A stretch of 64,000 nt of DNA from Vreelandella nigrificans (GCF_002374315.1 NZ_NWUX01000003.1:62001-126000); one strand, 5' to 3'; numbered from the stretch's first letter, positions 30,386-38,785 are shown. Numbers and translations are program-made. The notes: generated from the letters alone by a model not told the origin.

Positions 30386-30412
30386 AGGGGCATTGAAGTG
30401 AGTTATCGACTA

Positions 30413-30428
30413 CTGTATAAAACAACAA
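30413..30428 (+). promoter_or_regulatory. LexA-like box upstream of recN
   Basis: CTGT-ATAAAACA-ACAA matches the LexA consensus CTGT-N8-ACAG except for the last base. It lies 50 bases before the recN start codon, where an SOS box is expected because recN is a classic LexA-controlled gene. Confidence 0.6.
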
Positions 30429-30477
30429 CCATTGGATAAGTATCCAGCTTCTGTGCTGCATCGCCTCAGGAGGCCCC

Positions 30478-32151
30478 ATGCTCTCTCAGCTAGCAATCCA
30501 GGACTACGCTATTGTTGACCGACTTGAACTCGATTTAACCCGTGGCATGACCGCCATTACCGGTGAAACCGGGGCGGGAAAATCGATTTTACTGGGCGCC
30601 CTGGGCCTCTGCTTAGGCGAGCGTGCCGATGCAGGCAGCGTCCGCCATGGCTGCGAACGTACCGACCTTTCCGCCCGGTTTGATATTCAGCACCTGCCCG
30701 CAGCCATCGAGTGGCTAGCCGCCCGAGAGCTCCCTATAGAAGAGTGCTTACTGCGCCGAGTAGTCACAGCTAGCGGCCGCTCTAAAGCATGGATCAACGG
30801 CCACCCAGCTACCATCGCCGACCTTAAATCACTCGGCGAGCAACTGATCCAGATCCATGGCCAACACGCCCACCAAGCGCTAATGCGCGAAGAGACCCAC
30901 CTCGCACTACTAAACGACTACGCGGGACTACGGGAAAGCAGCCAGCAGCTCGCAGAAGTATTTCGCGAATGGCGCAACGCCCGGCGACAGTTGAAAAAGC
31001 TCAGCGAAGAGGGCAGCGAGGTGGAAGCCAAGCGCCAGCTACTGCGCTACCAAGTGGAAGAGCTCGACCAATTGGGCTTGGCAGAAGGCGAACTTAAAAC
31101 CCTGGAAGAGGAGCAACACACCCTAGCCCACGCAGAAGAAACCCTGCGAGAAACTCAGTTCGCCGCCGACTGCTGCGCTAGCGATGAAGGTGGAGCGCTT
31201 TCTCTACTGAATCAAGCTTACGCCCACCTAAGCGCTTTACCTGGCAGTGACAAAGGCACGCTAGCTAACACCCTAGCCATGCTGAGCGATGCCCGCATCC
31301 AAGTAGAAGAAGCCTCTAGCGAGCTGAACCGCTTGGCTAGCACTACCGAGTTAGACCCAGAGCGCTTAGCCTGGGTGGAAGAGCGCATGAGCGATGTGCA
31401 CCGTATAGCTCGCAAACATCACGTTGCCCCAGAAGAAATTTGCGCGCTACATGCGCAACTTAGCTCGGAAGTTGCTCAGCTTGAGGCCAGCGATGATGAC
31501 CTGGAAGCACTTAGCAGTAAAGTGGCGGAGTGCCGCGAGCGTTACCGCAGTGAGGCTAAGAAGCTCAGCGAAGCGCGACAAAAAGCCGCAGCCCGCTTAG
31601 GCAAAGAAGTTCAACAGCAGTTAGCTTTCCTGGCCATGGGCAAGGCCCGCTTTGAGGTCGCCGTTACACCGCGTGAAACGCCCACACCGGAAGGCTTGGA
31701 CCACGTGCAGTTTCTGATTAGCGCCAACCCTGGCCAGCCCGCAAGACCACTAACCAAGGTAGCTTCTGGCGGCGAGCTTTCGCGTATTAGCCTCGCCATT
31801 CAAGTGGTGGCAGCTGCCCACTCAACCATCCCCAGCCTGGTATTTGATGAAGTAGACGTGGGAATTTCCGGCGCCACGGCTGAAATCGTCGGCCAACTGC
31901 TGCGTAAATTGGGAGAAAATGGCCAAGTGATGACCGTCACCCACCTCCCTCAAGTCGCCGCTCAAGCGCATCAGCACCTGCATATCGAAAAACGCGCCAA
32001 GCGAGATACCACTCTGACTCATATGGCACTGCTAGACGAGCGCGGACGCATTAGTGAACTGGCACGCATGCTTGGCGGTGTCACACTCTCCGATCAGACG
32101 CTCGCCCACGCCCGTGAGATGCTTCACGCCAGCCAGCGCCCACCACACTGA
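30478..32151 (+). CDS. recN: DNA repair protein RecN
   Basis: An SMC-like ATPase in double-strand break repair. The 557 residues have an N-terminal ATPase half with Walker A GETGAGKS (near residue 30), central coiled coils (about residues 155-365) and a C-terminal half with the signature ASGGELSRISLA, Walker B LVFDEVDVGISG and TVTHLPQVAAQA. The ATG follows AGGAGG at 30469-30474. In related genomes recN is followed by fur; here the argP/argO block lies between them. Confidence 0.97.
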   Translation: MLSQLAIQDYAIVDRLELDLTRGMTAITGETGAGKSILLGALGLCLGERADAGSVRHGCERTDLSARFDIQHLPAAIEWLAARELPIEECLLRRVVTASGRSKAWINGHPATIADLKSLGEQLIQIHGQHAHQALMREETHLALLNDYAGLRESSQQLAEVFREWRNARRQLKKLSEEGSEVEAKRQLLRYQVEELDQLGLAEGELKTLEEEQHTLAHAEETLRETQFAADCCASDEGGALSLLNQAYAHLSALPGSDKGTLANTLAMLSDARIQVEEASSELNRLASTTELDPERLAWVEERMSDVHRIARKHHVAPEEICALHAQLSSEVAQLEASDDDLEALSSKVAECRERYRSEAKKLSEARQKAAARLGKEVQQQLAFLAMGKARFEVAVTPRETPTPEGLDHVQFLISANPGQPARPLTKVASGGELSRISLAIQVVAAAHSTIPSLVFDEVDVGISGATAEIVGQLLRKLGENGQVMTVTHLPQVAAQAHQHLHIEKRAKRDTTLTHMALLDERGRISELARMLGGVTLSDQTLAHAREMLHASQRPPH

Positions 32152-32172
32152 TCAATGCAGTGCTGGCCATAA

Positions 32173-33042
32173 CTAGCCCTGCAATAATCGGCTCGCGTGA
32201 TCCAATACTGTGCGCCGCAATGCTGTAAGAGGCGCACTTTCCGTCTGCCAAAAGTGCCAATATAAGGGTACATCCAGTATAAAAACTGGCCCTACATCAA
32301 CCAATTGACCACTCGCGAGATAATCAGCCACCTGAAGCTCAGGCAACATACCGTATCCCATGCCATGTAACGCCATTTCAACAAAGCCTTCAGAGGATGG
32401 GACGCGATGTTGACGAACAGGCGGAGGTAACCCCAGCGCCTCAAGAAACTGGTGCTGTAGGCGGTCATCTCGGTTAAAAATCAAACAGGGGGCGTCAACT
32501 AACCGCTTAGGTTCAGACTGTGTGCGATAGCGTTCAACAAACGCTGGGCTCGCCAAGGCGCGGTAACGCAAGACACCTAGTGAACTTACAGCACCCCCGT
32601 TGACCGGCTGGGCTTCGGCACATATACATGCCATCACCTCTCCATTACGCATCCGGTCAAGCCCTACCTCTTGGTCCTCAACCACTAAGTCAAAGTCCAT
32701 CTGGGTACTTAGCGGGCAAGCTGCTATCGCTTGTGGCAACCATGTTGCCATTGAGTCCGCATTGACGGTCAAACGTATCTTGATCGGCTCACCCTGCTCT
32801 TCATCTAACAGACCCAACTCCAACTGTTTGACCTGCTGCAAGTGGTTATTCAGGCGACGTCCTAATGCTGTGGCCACAGGCGGCGAGCGACGCAGTACCA
32901 CTGGCTGGCCCAAGCGGTGTTCCAACTGGCGAATACGCTGACTTACAGCTGACTGGGTAAGATGAAGTTTCTGCGCTGCTTTTTCAAAGCCACCCGTTTC
33001 AATGACTGCACTAAGTGCCTCCAATAGCCGGTAGTCCAACAT
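32173..33042 (-). CDS. argP: LysR-family regulator ArgP
   Basis: A 289-residue LysR-type transcription factor. The N-terminal helix-turn-helix (about residues 1-60) contains ALSAVIETGGFEKAAQKLHL and TQSAVSQRIRQLE, and the rest is an effector-binding domain. ArgP senses lysine and arginine and activates the exporter gene argO. The pairing with a LysE/ArgO gene at 35222 supports this call. Its start lies only about 50 bases from the predicted edge of the IS element, which has displaced the native upstream region. Confidence 0.9.
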   Translation of the reverse strand: MLDYRLLEALSAVIETGGFEKAAQKLHLTQSAVSQRIRQLEHRLGQPVVLRRSPPVATALGRRLNNHLQQVKQLELGLLDEEQGEPIKIRLTVNADSMATWLPQAIAACPLSTQMDFDLVVEDQEVGLDRMRNGEVMACICAEAQPVNGGAVSSLGVLRYRALASPAFVERYRTQSEPKRLVDAPCLIFNRDDRLQHQFLEALGLPPPVRQHRVPSSEGFVEMALHGMGYGMLPELQVADYLASGQLVDVGPVFILDVPLYWHFWQTESAPLTALRRTVLDHASRLLQG

Positions 33043-33104
33043 TACACACCTGCCTCAAGATTGTTCTGAAAAGCGTTGGGTAAATATCTGACTCGGTGAC
33101 TGCT

Positions 33105-33124
33105 CCCCGCCCTATCGGGCGAGG
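33105..33124. repeat. IS subterminal hairpin, tnpB side
   Basis: CCCCGCCC-TATC-GGGCGAGG, an 8-base stem with one G-U pair. The partner at 34816-34835 differs only in the loop. TnpA recognises such hairpins at the two ends of the element. It lies 11 bases beyond the tnpB stop codon and may also form part of the tnpB-associated guide RNA. Confidence 0.8.
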
Positions 33125-33135
33125 CTTCCAACTTC

Positions 33136-34317
33136 TTAGGCAGCAACCGGCGCGTGGCCGGATTTACGCAAGCCTCCATTGGCAGGAGCCGACAGTCCTT
33201 CGGCCCGTAGCTTGATAATACCTTGCTGACGGATATTGATCGCGGCGTTGATGTCGCGGTCAAGCTCTGCTGCACAAGCAGGGCATGTCCAGTTGCGCAC
33301 CGACAAGGGCAGAGAATCTACCTTGTGACCGCAGCAAGAGCAGGTCTTGGAGCTGGCAAACCACTGGTCGATTTTGACCAGATATTTGCCCTGCGCCTTA
33401 GCCTTGTACTCCAGCTTCTGAATCAGGCCGAACCAGCTTGCGTCTGCGATGTGCTTCGCCAGCTTCCGGTTCTTCAGCAGGTTTTTTACTTTCAGTGTCT
33501 CGACCACCACCGCTTGGTTTTCGTCAATGAGTTGTCGGGACAGGTTGTGCTGGAAATCAGCACGGGCGTTCGCTAGACGCTCATGCGCCTTGGCCAGTTT
33601 AAGCCGCGCCTTCGCACGACCTTTGCTGCCTTTCTGGCAGCGAGACAGGGCTTTTTGCTTCCGCCGAAGGTTTGCGGCGGCACGTTTCAGGAAGCGTGGA
33701 TTGGCTATTTTGTTGCCTTCTGAGTCGATAGCAAGATGGGTAAGCCCCATATCGACACCCAGCACCGTATCAACAGTCTGCATTGGCACGGGCGCTTCTA
33801 CGCCATCTTCGATCAACAGCGAGGCGTAGTATTTCCCTGTTACCGTGCGCGACAGAGTTATGCTCTTGAGCTTTCCGTCCAGCTCCCGGTGAACCCGCGC
33901 CTTAATCGGTTTCATCTTCGGCACTTTAATCCAGTTATCACCCGCGCTGACGCTCATGCAGTGGTAACTGGACTGCTTCCCGTGCTTACGCTTGAACTTC
34001 GGGTAACGCGCTGGGAGCTTTGGATCAAAGAAGGCTTGGAAGGCTTTATCGAGATTGATGCACGCTTGCTGGAGTGCGATGGAGTCGAAATCTCCGAGCC
34101 AGTGATATTTGCGGGACTTTTTCGCCACCGCCAACAGTGGTTTGAGGTCTTTCTTGGCTTTCAGCTTCAAGCCGTGGCGCTTGTACTGCGAGCTGATTAT
34201 GTGCAGCGCCTTGTTGTACGTAAACCGAACCGCACCGAACTGGCGGTTAAGAAACTCCGCCTGCTTGGGTGTAGGGTAGATGCGTACCTTAGTGGCCTTT
34301 AACATTTCAGTGCTCAT
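33136..34317 (-). CDS. tnpB: IS605 OrfB / TnpB RNA-guided nuclease
   Basis: A 393-residue TnpB, the family ancestral to Cas12. An N-terminal helix-turn-helix-like region is followed by a RuvC core with Asp189 (GVDMGLTHLA), Glu273 (VVVETLKVKNL) and Asp355 (DRDINAAINI). A zinc finger with Cys326, Cys329, Cys344 and Cys347 lies between the last two. All are intact. TnpB uses a guide RNA transcribed from its own 3' end and the element's right end to cut DNA, promoting retention of the element. Confidence 0.94.
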   Translation of the reverse strand: MSTEMLKATKVRIYPTPKQAEFLNRQFGAVRFTYNKALHIISSQYKRHGLKLKAKKDLKPLLAVAKKSRKYHWLGDFDSIALQQACINLDKAFQAFFDPKLPARYPKFKRKHGKQSSYHCMSVSAGDNWIKVPKMKPIKARVHRELDGKLKSITLSRTVTGKYYASLLIEDGVEAPVPMQTVDTVLGVDMGLTHLAIDSEGNKIANPRFLKRAAANLRRKQKALSRCQKGSKGRAKARLKLAKAHERLANARADFQHNLSRQLIDENQAVVVETLKVKNLLKNRKLAKHIADASWFGLIQKLEYKAKAQGKYLVKIDQWFASSKTCSCCGHKVDSLPLSVRNWTCPACAAELDRDINAAINIRQQGIIKLRAEGLSAPANGGLRKSGHAPVAA

Positions 34318-34360
34318 AGCTAGAATTCAGCAATTATAAGTCAGAAAGGTCACATTTCAA

Positions 34361-34789
34361 GTGAGTGCGCATAACAAAGAATTGCTATCAGATTACCTCC
34401 GAAAACGCCACAGCGTCACCAAGCTGGTTGTACATCTGGTATTTACCACCAAGTACCGACGAAAACTGTTCGATGGTTATATGATTGAGCAGCTACACGA
34501 AGCGTTTGAGTCCGCTTGTGAAAAGCTGGAATGTGACCTACTGGAAATGGATGGTGAAGCAGATCACGTCCACCTGCTGATCGCCTATCCACCGAAGCTG
34601 GCGATCAGCGTGATGGTGAACAACCTGAAATCGGTTTCATCACGCCGGATACGAATACTTAATACCCACATACCTCGGCAAAGCAAAAGTGCAGCGCTCT
34701 GGTCGCGCTCCTACTTTGCCTGTAGTGCCGGTGGGGCAACTATCGAAACACTGAGAGAGTATGTGCAGAGTCAGGCTACACCTGATTAG
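34361..34789 (+). CDS. tnpA: IS200-type Y1 (HUH) transposase TnpA
   Basis: A 142-residue single-strand transposase. It has the HUH pair His69 and His71 in DHVHLLIAYPPK and the nucleophile Tyr134 in LREYVQSQ, with the family sequence LVVHLVFTTKYRRKLF near the start. It is divergent from tnpB with 43 bases between the ATG codons. A GAACCG/CGGTTC hairpin (34789-34805) follows the stop codon. It excises and integrates the element as single-stranded DNA. Confidence 0.95.
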   Translation: MSAHNKELLSDYLRKRHSVTKLVVHLVFTTKYRRKLFDGYMIEQLHEAFESACEKLECDLLEMDGEADHVHLLIAYPPKLAISVMVNNLKSVSSRRIRILNTHIPRQSKSAALWSRSYFACSAGGATIETLREYVQSQATPD

Positions 34790-34815
34790 AACCGCTGCGC
34801 GGTTCCCGCTTGTAT

Positions 34816-34835
34816 CCCCGCCCGATTGGGCGAGG
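34816..34835. repeat. IS subterminal hairpin, tnpA side
   Basis: CCCCGCCC-GATT-GGGCGAGG, the partner of the hairpin at 33105-33124. It lies 27 bases beyond the tnpA stop codon. Confidence 0.8.
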
Positions 34836-34909
34836 GTTTACGCGGGGTTTTGCTAATGGCTTACCCTACAACAGGAAACTAACCACACCTTTTCACAAGC
34901 TTACTCACG

Positions 34910-35096
34910 TTATATCCACATATTTATCCACTAAGCATTCACATACTGACCCACCTAATACCCTCACATCTACTCGCTACCTACGCACTTACCCACTTTA
35001 TAACCACAGGATTAAACACCTTATATCCACATACTTATCCACACATCTGCTCACGTGCCTACCCATGTACTTATCCACGTACTTACCTGTGGTTAA
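34910..35096. repeat. Cluster of DnaA-box-like words (TTATCCACA)
   Basis: A region between the IS and argO is crowded with matches to the DnaA box. One is perfect, TTATCCACA at 35035. Four have 8 of 9 bases (34912, 34924, 35023, 35071) and two more have 7 of 9 (34989, 35000) on the plus strand. One more with 8 of 9 is on the minus strand at 35088-35096. A 22-base block starting TTATATCCACATA occurs at 34910 and 35021 with one difference. The surroundings are C/A/T-rich with few G. No gene is supported here. Confidence 0.7.
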
Positions 35097-35120
35097 GGCA
35101 TCTGCTAGTGCTACAGCTAT

Positions 35121-35137
35121 CATAAGAATATCTTATG
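35121..35137 (+). promoter_or_regulatory. Candidate ArgP (LysR-type) operator upstream of argO
   Basis: CATAAG-AATAT-CTTATG, a perfect interrupted palindrome containing an A/T-rich T-N11-A-like core, about 85 bases upstream of the argO start codon. This is the position where a LysR activator such as ArgP would bind. The region after it (TAAATATTATT) is promoter-like. Confidence 0.45.
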
Positions 35138-35221
35138 TAGCATAAATATTATTCGTTAGATTAATGAACGAGCCCACATTTATTGTAAAACGCTCATTGA
35201 CCAGCGTTAGAGGCTCTCAGC

Positions 35222-35833
35222 ATGACACCATCGTTACTCACGGGATTTGCCATCTCCATCGGCCTCATTGTCGCTATAGGCGCCCAAAATGCCTGGGTGC
35301 TTAACAAAAGCATGCGCCGAGAGTATCCCTGGGTGGTGGCCACCATTTGCGCCACTATCGATGCAGTACTGATTACGTTGGGTGTGTATAGCATTGAGTC
35401 ACTACAGCAGCAGCTACCTACGCTGATCCCAGTTATGACATGGCTAGGCATCACGCTACTGTGCTGGTTAGGTGGACAAGCTTTCAAACGCGCATGGCAG
35501 GGCAACAGTGGCTTAAAAGCCAGTCAGCAGCATGGCACCCATAGCGGTTGGAAAGTTGCAGGCCAAGCAGCCGCTATTTCGCTTTTAAACCCACATGTCT
35601 ATCTAGACACTGTGGTACTTATTGGCAGTGTGGGCGTTCAGCAGCCTAATACGGCGGCTTTTGTTGTCGGAGCTGCTTTTGCATCGGTGTTTTGGTTTTT
35701 TTCGCTTGCTGCGTTTGGACGCTACCTTGGCCCCAAACTGCAATCACCACGCGCATGGCGGGCCTTCGACACGTTAATTGGCATGATTATGCTGCTGGTG
35801 GCGTTTTCACTCGTACCTACTGCTGTGGGTTAA
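35222..35833 (+). CDS. argO: LysE/ArgO-family amino-acid exporter
   Basis: A 203-residue inner-membrane protein with about six hydrophobic helices. The N-terminal signature GFAISIGLIVAIGAQNAWVL and the central AAISLLNPHVYLDTVVLIG are typical of LysE/ArgO exporters of lysine and arginine. It was probably divergent from argP before the IS element entered. A terminator follows the stop codon by 10 bases. Confidence 0.92.
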   Translation: MTPSLLTGFAISIGLIVAIGAQNAWVLNKSMRREYPWVVATICATIDAVLITLGVYSIESLQQQLPTLIPVMTWLGITLLCWLGGQAFKRAWQGNSGLKASQQHGTHSGWKVAGQAAAISLLNPHVYLDTVVLIGSVGVQQPNTAAFVVGAAFASVFWFFSLAAFGRYLGPKLQSPRAWRAFDTLIGMIMLLVAFSLVPTAVG

Positions 35834-35842
35834 ACGTGGCAT

Positions 35843-35876
35843 AAAAAAAGCGCTGACGGCAATGTCAGCGCTTTTT
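35843..35876. terminator. Bidirectional terminator between argO and fur
   Basis: AAAAAAAGCGCTGACGG.../...GTCAGCGCTTTTT: a 9-10-base GC-rich stem with a short loop and A/T runs on both sides. It lies between two convergent genes and can end transcripts from either. Confidence 0.9.
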
Positions 35877-35937
35877 GGCAATAAATTTGAGGCGTGCGCC
35901 AAGTGCAGAGCACTGACCACGCCCCACCTCTCACGGA

Positions 35938-36390
35938 TTATTTACGGTTAACGGGGCCGCTGTCCTGGCGCGTAACGTCCGACCCACGTGGGCGCACGTA
36001 CAACACAAGGGCATGGTCCACTAACTCGTAGCCGTGCTCTTCTGCAATCTCTTGTTGACGACGTTCGATGATTTCATCGAGAAACTCGACGATCTCACCG
36101 CTCTCCAGGCACACCATGTGGTCATGGTGGTCCTCTTGGGTCATCTCGAATACCGCATGGCCACCGTCAAAGTTATGACGAATAACCAAGCCTGCTGACT
36201 CAAATTGAGTCAGCACACGGTATACGGTTGCCAAACCAACATCCTCGCCCGCATCAATCAGTGTTTTATACACTTCTTCTGCGCTAAGGTGGTGTTGGCC
36301 CGAAGCATTTTCGAGAATCTGCAGGATCTTGACGCGCGGCAGGGTCACTTTTAGCCCGGCTTTGCGCAGTTCATGGTTCTGATCGGCCAT
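35938..36390 (-). CDS. fur: Ferric uptake regulator Fur
   Basis: An iron-responsive repressor. The 150 residues start MADQNHELRKAGLKVTLPRVKILQ, with the DNA-recognition helix AEEVYKTLIDAGEDVGLATVYRVL and the metal-site region HHDHMVCLESGEIVEF, ending in a short tail. I chose the ATG at 36390; the longer frame to 36777 runs antisense through bamE and is not real. It is divergent from bamE, as in Pseudomonas, where recN-fur-bamE is conserved. Confidence 0.97.
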   Translation of the reverse strand: MADQNHELRKAGLKVTLPRVKILQILENASGQHHLSAEEVYKTLIDAGEDVGLATVYRVLTQFESAGLVIRHNFDGGHAVFEMTQEDHHDHMVCLESGEIVEFLDEIIERRQQEIAEEHGYELVDHALVLYVRPRGSDVTRQDSGPVNRK

Positions 36391-36462
36391 GGTTGCTCTT
36401 CGCAGTAACAGGTTAGGTCGGGTATCATCGACCGAAACCACGATAGTGAAGAATAGGCTCAA

Positions 36463-36933
36463 ATGCAAAAATTGACTCGTATCATTACTCTTTCCGTTGC
36501 CCTGACCGTTGTTAGCGGCTGCAGTTACGTCGGCGTTTACAAGCGCGACATTCCCCAGGGCAACCTGGTGACCCAAGAGATGGTTAGCCAGCTCCAGCCG
36601 GGTATGACCCAGGAGCAAGTGACCTACGTGATGGGGCGCCCTCTGCTGGAAGCCCCCTTCGACTCGCGTCAGTGGGACTATGTTTATCGCCTTGATAAAG
36701 CCTACAGCGGTGTTGAACAGCGTCGTGTCACCCTTACCTTTGATAACGCAGGTCGCTTGGTAAATGTTGAGCAGCAAGGCGATTTATCTCGCGATTTGCC
36801 AATCAGTACTGATAGCGGGATGGGGCCAGCGGTAGAAGGCGCCGACCCGATTGACGCTCTACCGACGCCTACTCAGCGAGCACCAGTGCCTGAAAGCACA
36901 CCCGATTCACAGCCGGTGTTTATGACCGAGTAA
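36463..36933 (+). CDS. bamE: Outer-membrane assembly lipoprotein BamE (SmpA/OmlA)
   Basis: A small lipoprotein of the BAM complex that inserts beta-barrel proteins. The 156 residues have a signal with lipobox VVSGC (Cys20), then the BamE fold including VSQLQPGMTQEQVTYVMGRP and WDYVYRL. The C-terminal 40 residues are Pro/Ser-rich and extend past the E. coli protein. It is divergent from fur and ends close to the convergent rnfH. Confidence 0.95.
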   Translation: MQKLTRIITLSVALTVVSGCSYVGVYKRDIPQGNLVTQEMVSQLQPGMTQEQVTYVMGRPLLEAPFDSRQWDYVYRLDKAYSGVEQRRVTLTFDNAGRLVNVEQQGDLSRDLPISTDSGMGPAVEGADPIDALPTPTQRAPVPESTPDSQPVFMTE

Positions 36934-36936
36934 CAC

Positions 36937-37248
36937 TTATTGGCTTTTGGCTTGGCGCTTTGCACGCTCCAGCCTCGCAGCTTTGGGATCAATCTGCAGC
37001 GGGCGATAAATTTCCACGCGATCGCCCGCGCGTAGAACCTCTTGCTCAGGCTGGCGCAGTGCCTTGCCAAAAATACCTAACGGCGCCTGCTCAAAGGTAG
37101 CGCTGGGTAGCTCGGGAAACAGGCTTGGAAAATCAGCCAACGCAACCGCCTGGCGTGCCGTTGTGCCCTGAGGCACCTGAACGACCACCAGGCGCTGCTT
37201 ATGCGGTAGCGCGAAGGCTACCTCTACTGTCAGCGTATTAGCGTCCAT
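36937..37248 (-). CDS. rnfH: RnfH family protein
   Basis: A 103-residue ubiquitin-like-fold protein with EVAFALPHKQRLVVVQVPQG at the front and the conserved AGDRVEIYRPLQIDPKAARLERAK at the end. The function is not settled. It overlaps the 3' end of ratA by 11 bases, the usual ratA-rnfH coupling. I chose the ATG at 37248 (MDANTLTVEV). Confidence 0.92.
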   Translation of the reverse strand: MDANTLTVEVAFALPHKQRLVVVQVPQGTTARQAVALADFPSLFPELPSATFEQAPLGIFGKALRQPEQEVLRAGDRVEIYRPLQIDPKAARLERAKRQAKSQ

Positions 37249-37672
37249 AAAGCTCGTCAGCACGTTTCGTAAAGGCATCTACTAGCTGCCCTGCAATCTG
37301 CTGAAACAATTTGCCAAACGCCATCCCCAGCAACCGATTGGCAAACTCAAACTCCATTTCTAGGCTAATCTTGCAGGCATCTTCTCCCATGGGGACAAAC
37401 AACCAGCGCCCCTTCAGACGTTTAAATGGTCCCTTTACCAGCGAAAGCTCGATGCGCTCGGGGGCAAATAAGTTATTTCGGGTAGTAATGGTTTGCTCTA
37501 CACCAGCGCGCCCCAGGGTCATCTCGCCGACCAAGTGGACGTTATCGTGCTCAAGCAAACGTGCACGGCGACACCCCGGTAGAAACTCAGGGTAACGTTC
37601 GAAGTCATTCACTAAATCGAACATTTGTTGGGGGGTGTGCCGCACCAAGGCGGTACGATTAACGGTTGGCAT
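37238..37672 (-). CDS. ratA: Ribosome association protein RatA (START-like)
   Basis: A 144-residue protein of the coenzyme-Q-binding/START family. In E. coli it has been described as a toxin that blocks 70S assembly, and homologues act in quinone binding. Motifs include VRHTPQQMFDLVNDFERYPEFLPGC and the late FEFANRLLGMAFGKLF. The ATG at 37672 follows GGAGAGG at good spacing. It is divergent from smpB, a conserved arrangement. Confidence 0.94.
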   Translation of the reverse strand: MPTVNRTALVRHTPQQMFDLVNDFERYPEFLPGCRRARLLEHDNVHLVGEMTLGRAGVEQTITTRNNLFAPERIELSLVKGPFKRLKGRWLFVPMGEDACKISLEMEFEFANRLLGMAFGKLFQQIAGQLVDAFTKRADELYGR

Positions 37673-37798
37673 TGACCTCTCCGCTGACTTCACAGTGCCC
37701 AAAGCGTATCATGGGAAACATTTTTTCAGACCTTAAATGGTATCACGCCTCCCCGCATAACGAAGGGGGCGCTACCGACAGATCAACGATGAGGTTCC

Positions 37799-38290
37799 AT
37801 GGCCACTAAGAAAGGTAACAGTAAGGGCCCCAGCAGCAGCGTTATTGCCCAAAACAAGAAGGCACGGTTTGAGTACCATATCGACGAAACCTTCGAAGCA
37901 GGTTTGGTGCTCGCTGGGTGGGAAGTAAAAAGTCTGCGCGCTGGCAAAGCGCAGCTTACCGATACTTACATCCTGGTGCGTAACGGCGAGGCATTTTTAC
38001 TGGGCAGCCACATCATGCCGCTTAATACGGCAAGTACCCATGAAATTGCCGACCCAACCCGCACCCGCAAGCTGCTGCTGCACCGCAAAGAGATCGCCAA
38101 GATTTTCTCGGTAACTCAGGACAAGGGCCACACTTGCGTGCCGCTTAAGCTTTACTGGAAGCGTAACAAAGTAAAATGTGAGCTGGCACTAGTAACCGGC
38201 AAACAACTGCATGACAAGCGTGCCACTGAAAAAGATCGCGACTGGAGTCGTCAAAAAGGCCGAATTATGCGGGAACATAACAAGGCATAA
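37799..38290 (+). CDS. smpB: SsrA-binding protein SmpB
   Basis: It binds tmRNA and brings it to stalled ribosomes. The 163 residues include [23 protein letters not shown] (here given in part), GWEVKSLR, the central [14 protein letters not shown] and the basic C-terminal tail [15 protein letters not shown] that mimics the anticodon and mRNA. The ssrA gene follows after 45 bases, so the tag system is encoded together. Confidence 0.97.
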   Translation: MATKKGNSKGPSSSVIAQNKKARFEYHIDETFEAGLVLAGWEVKSLRAGKAQLTDTYILVRNGEAFLLGSHIMPLNTASTHEIADPTRTRKLLLHRKEIAKIFSVTQDKGHTCVPLKLYWKRNKVKCELALVTGKQLHDKRATEKDRDWSRQKGRIMREHNKA

Positions 38291-38335
38291 CTGGTCAATT
38301 GGCAGCGAGCACGGTAGAATGCTCGTCTGTAATAA

Positions 38336-38715
38336 GGGGGCGACATGGTTTCGACGCTGGTGACAACCCTTGCGGTGCATGCCGAGAGCGTGATGTATCT
38401 CGTAAATCCCACATCACGAAAAATAGTCGCAAATGACGAAAACTATGCTCAAGGCGCGCTAGCAGCTTAAACACTGTTAGCTTCTTGTCTGGCCCCAAGG
38501 TGATGTGCCTATTCATCACTACGGGGATATGAGCTAAAGCTGATAGGACCGCGGTTGGTGGTGTCTTCTCGCCAATCGTCAAACTTTAGAAGACTCGCGT
38601 TGCTGAATCCTGATCGTCGGAGTCAGTCGCGTTAAATCAAATGACGAAATCTAAGCATGTAGAGCCAATAGGCGCGTGCTGGCGGACGCGGGTTCAATTC
38701 CCGCCGCCTCCACCA
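38336..38715 (+). ncRNA. ssrA: tmRNA (SsrA)
   Basis: A 380-base transfer-messenger RNA. The tRNA-like ends pair GGGGGCG with CGCCTCC followed by ACCA, and the T arm is GGGTTCAATTCCC. The message part at 38429-38470 encodes the tag ANDENYAQGALAA followed by TAA. It directly follows smpB and precedes a terminator. Confidence 0.97.
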
Positions 38716-38732
38716 CCCTACTATACAAATCA

Positions 38733-38755
38733 AGCACCTACGGGTGCTTTTTTTG
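38733..38755 (+). terminator. Terminator after ssrA
   Basis: AAGCACC-TAC-GGGTGCTT with seven T residues, 18 bases after the tmRNA CCA. It is a compact, convincing intrinsic terminator. The following gene is on the opposite strand and ends 30 bases further on. Confidence 0.92.
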
Positions 38756-38785
38756 TGTCTGAACACCCCCTAAAATCATTCCCAT

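Larger units (their letters stand above)
33096..34850. mobile_element. IS200/IS605-type insertion sequence (tnpA + tnpB)
   Basis: Two divergent genes, a Y1 transposase (tnpA) and a TnpB nuclease (tnpB), are bracketed by near-identical subterminal hairpins, as expected for this family, which has no terminal inverted repeats and makes no target duplication. The left edge is tentatively placed after a TCAC that follows the hairpin on the tnpB side; the right edge is not resolved and could be anywhere about 34840-34860. Both proteins keep all key residues, so the element looks intact and recent. It lies between argP and argO. Confidence 0.85.

Noticed and set aside
34910..35096. Chromosomal replication origin
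   Set aside because: No dnaA, dnaN, rpmH or gidA nearby and no clear AT-rich unwinding region beside the cluster; reported as a DnaA-box-like cluster only.
34810..35145. 111-codon plus-strand frame next to the IS element
   Set aside because: Its repetitive Ser-Thr-Tyr-Leu content is just the translation of the DnaA-box-like DNA repeats; no start site, no homology.
36391..36777. N-terminal extension of fur by 129 residues
   Set aside because: The extra part lies antisense to bamE; the normal Fur N-terminus starts at 36390.
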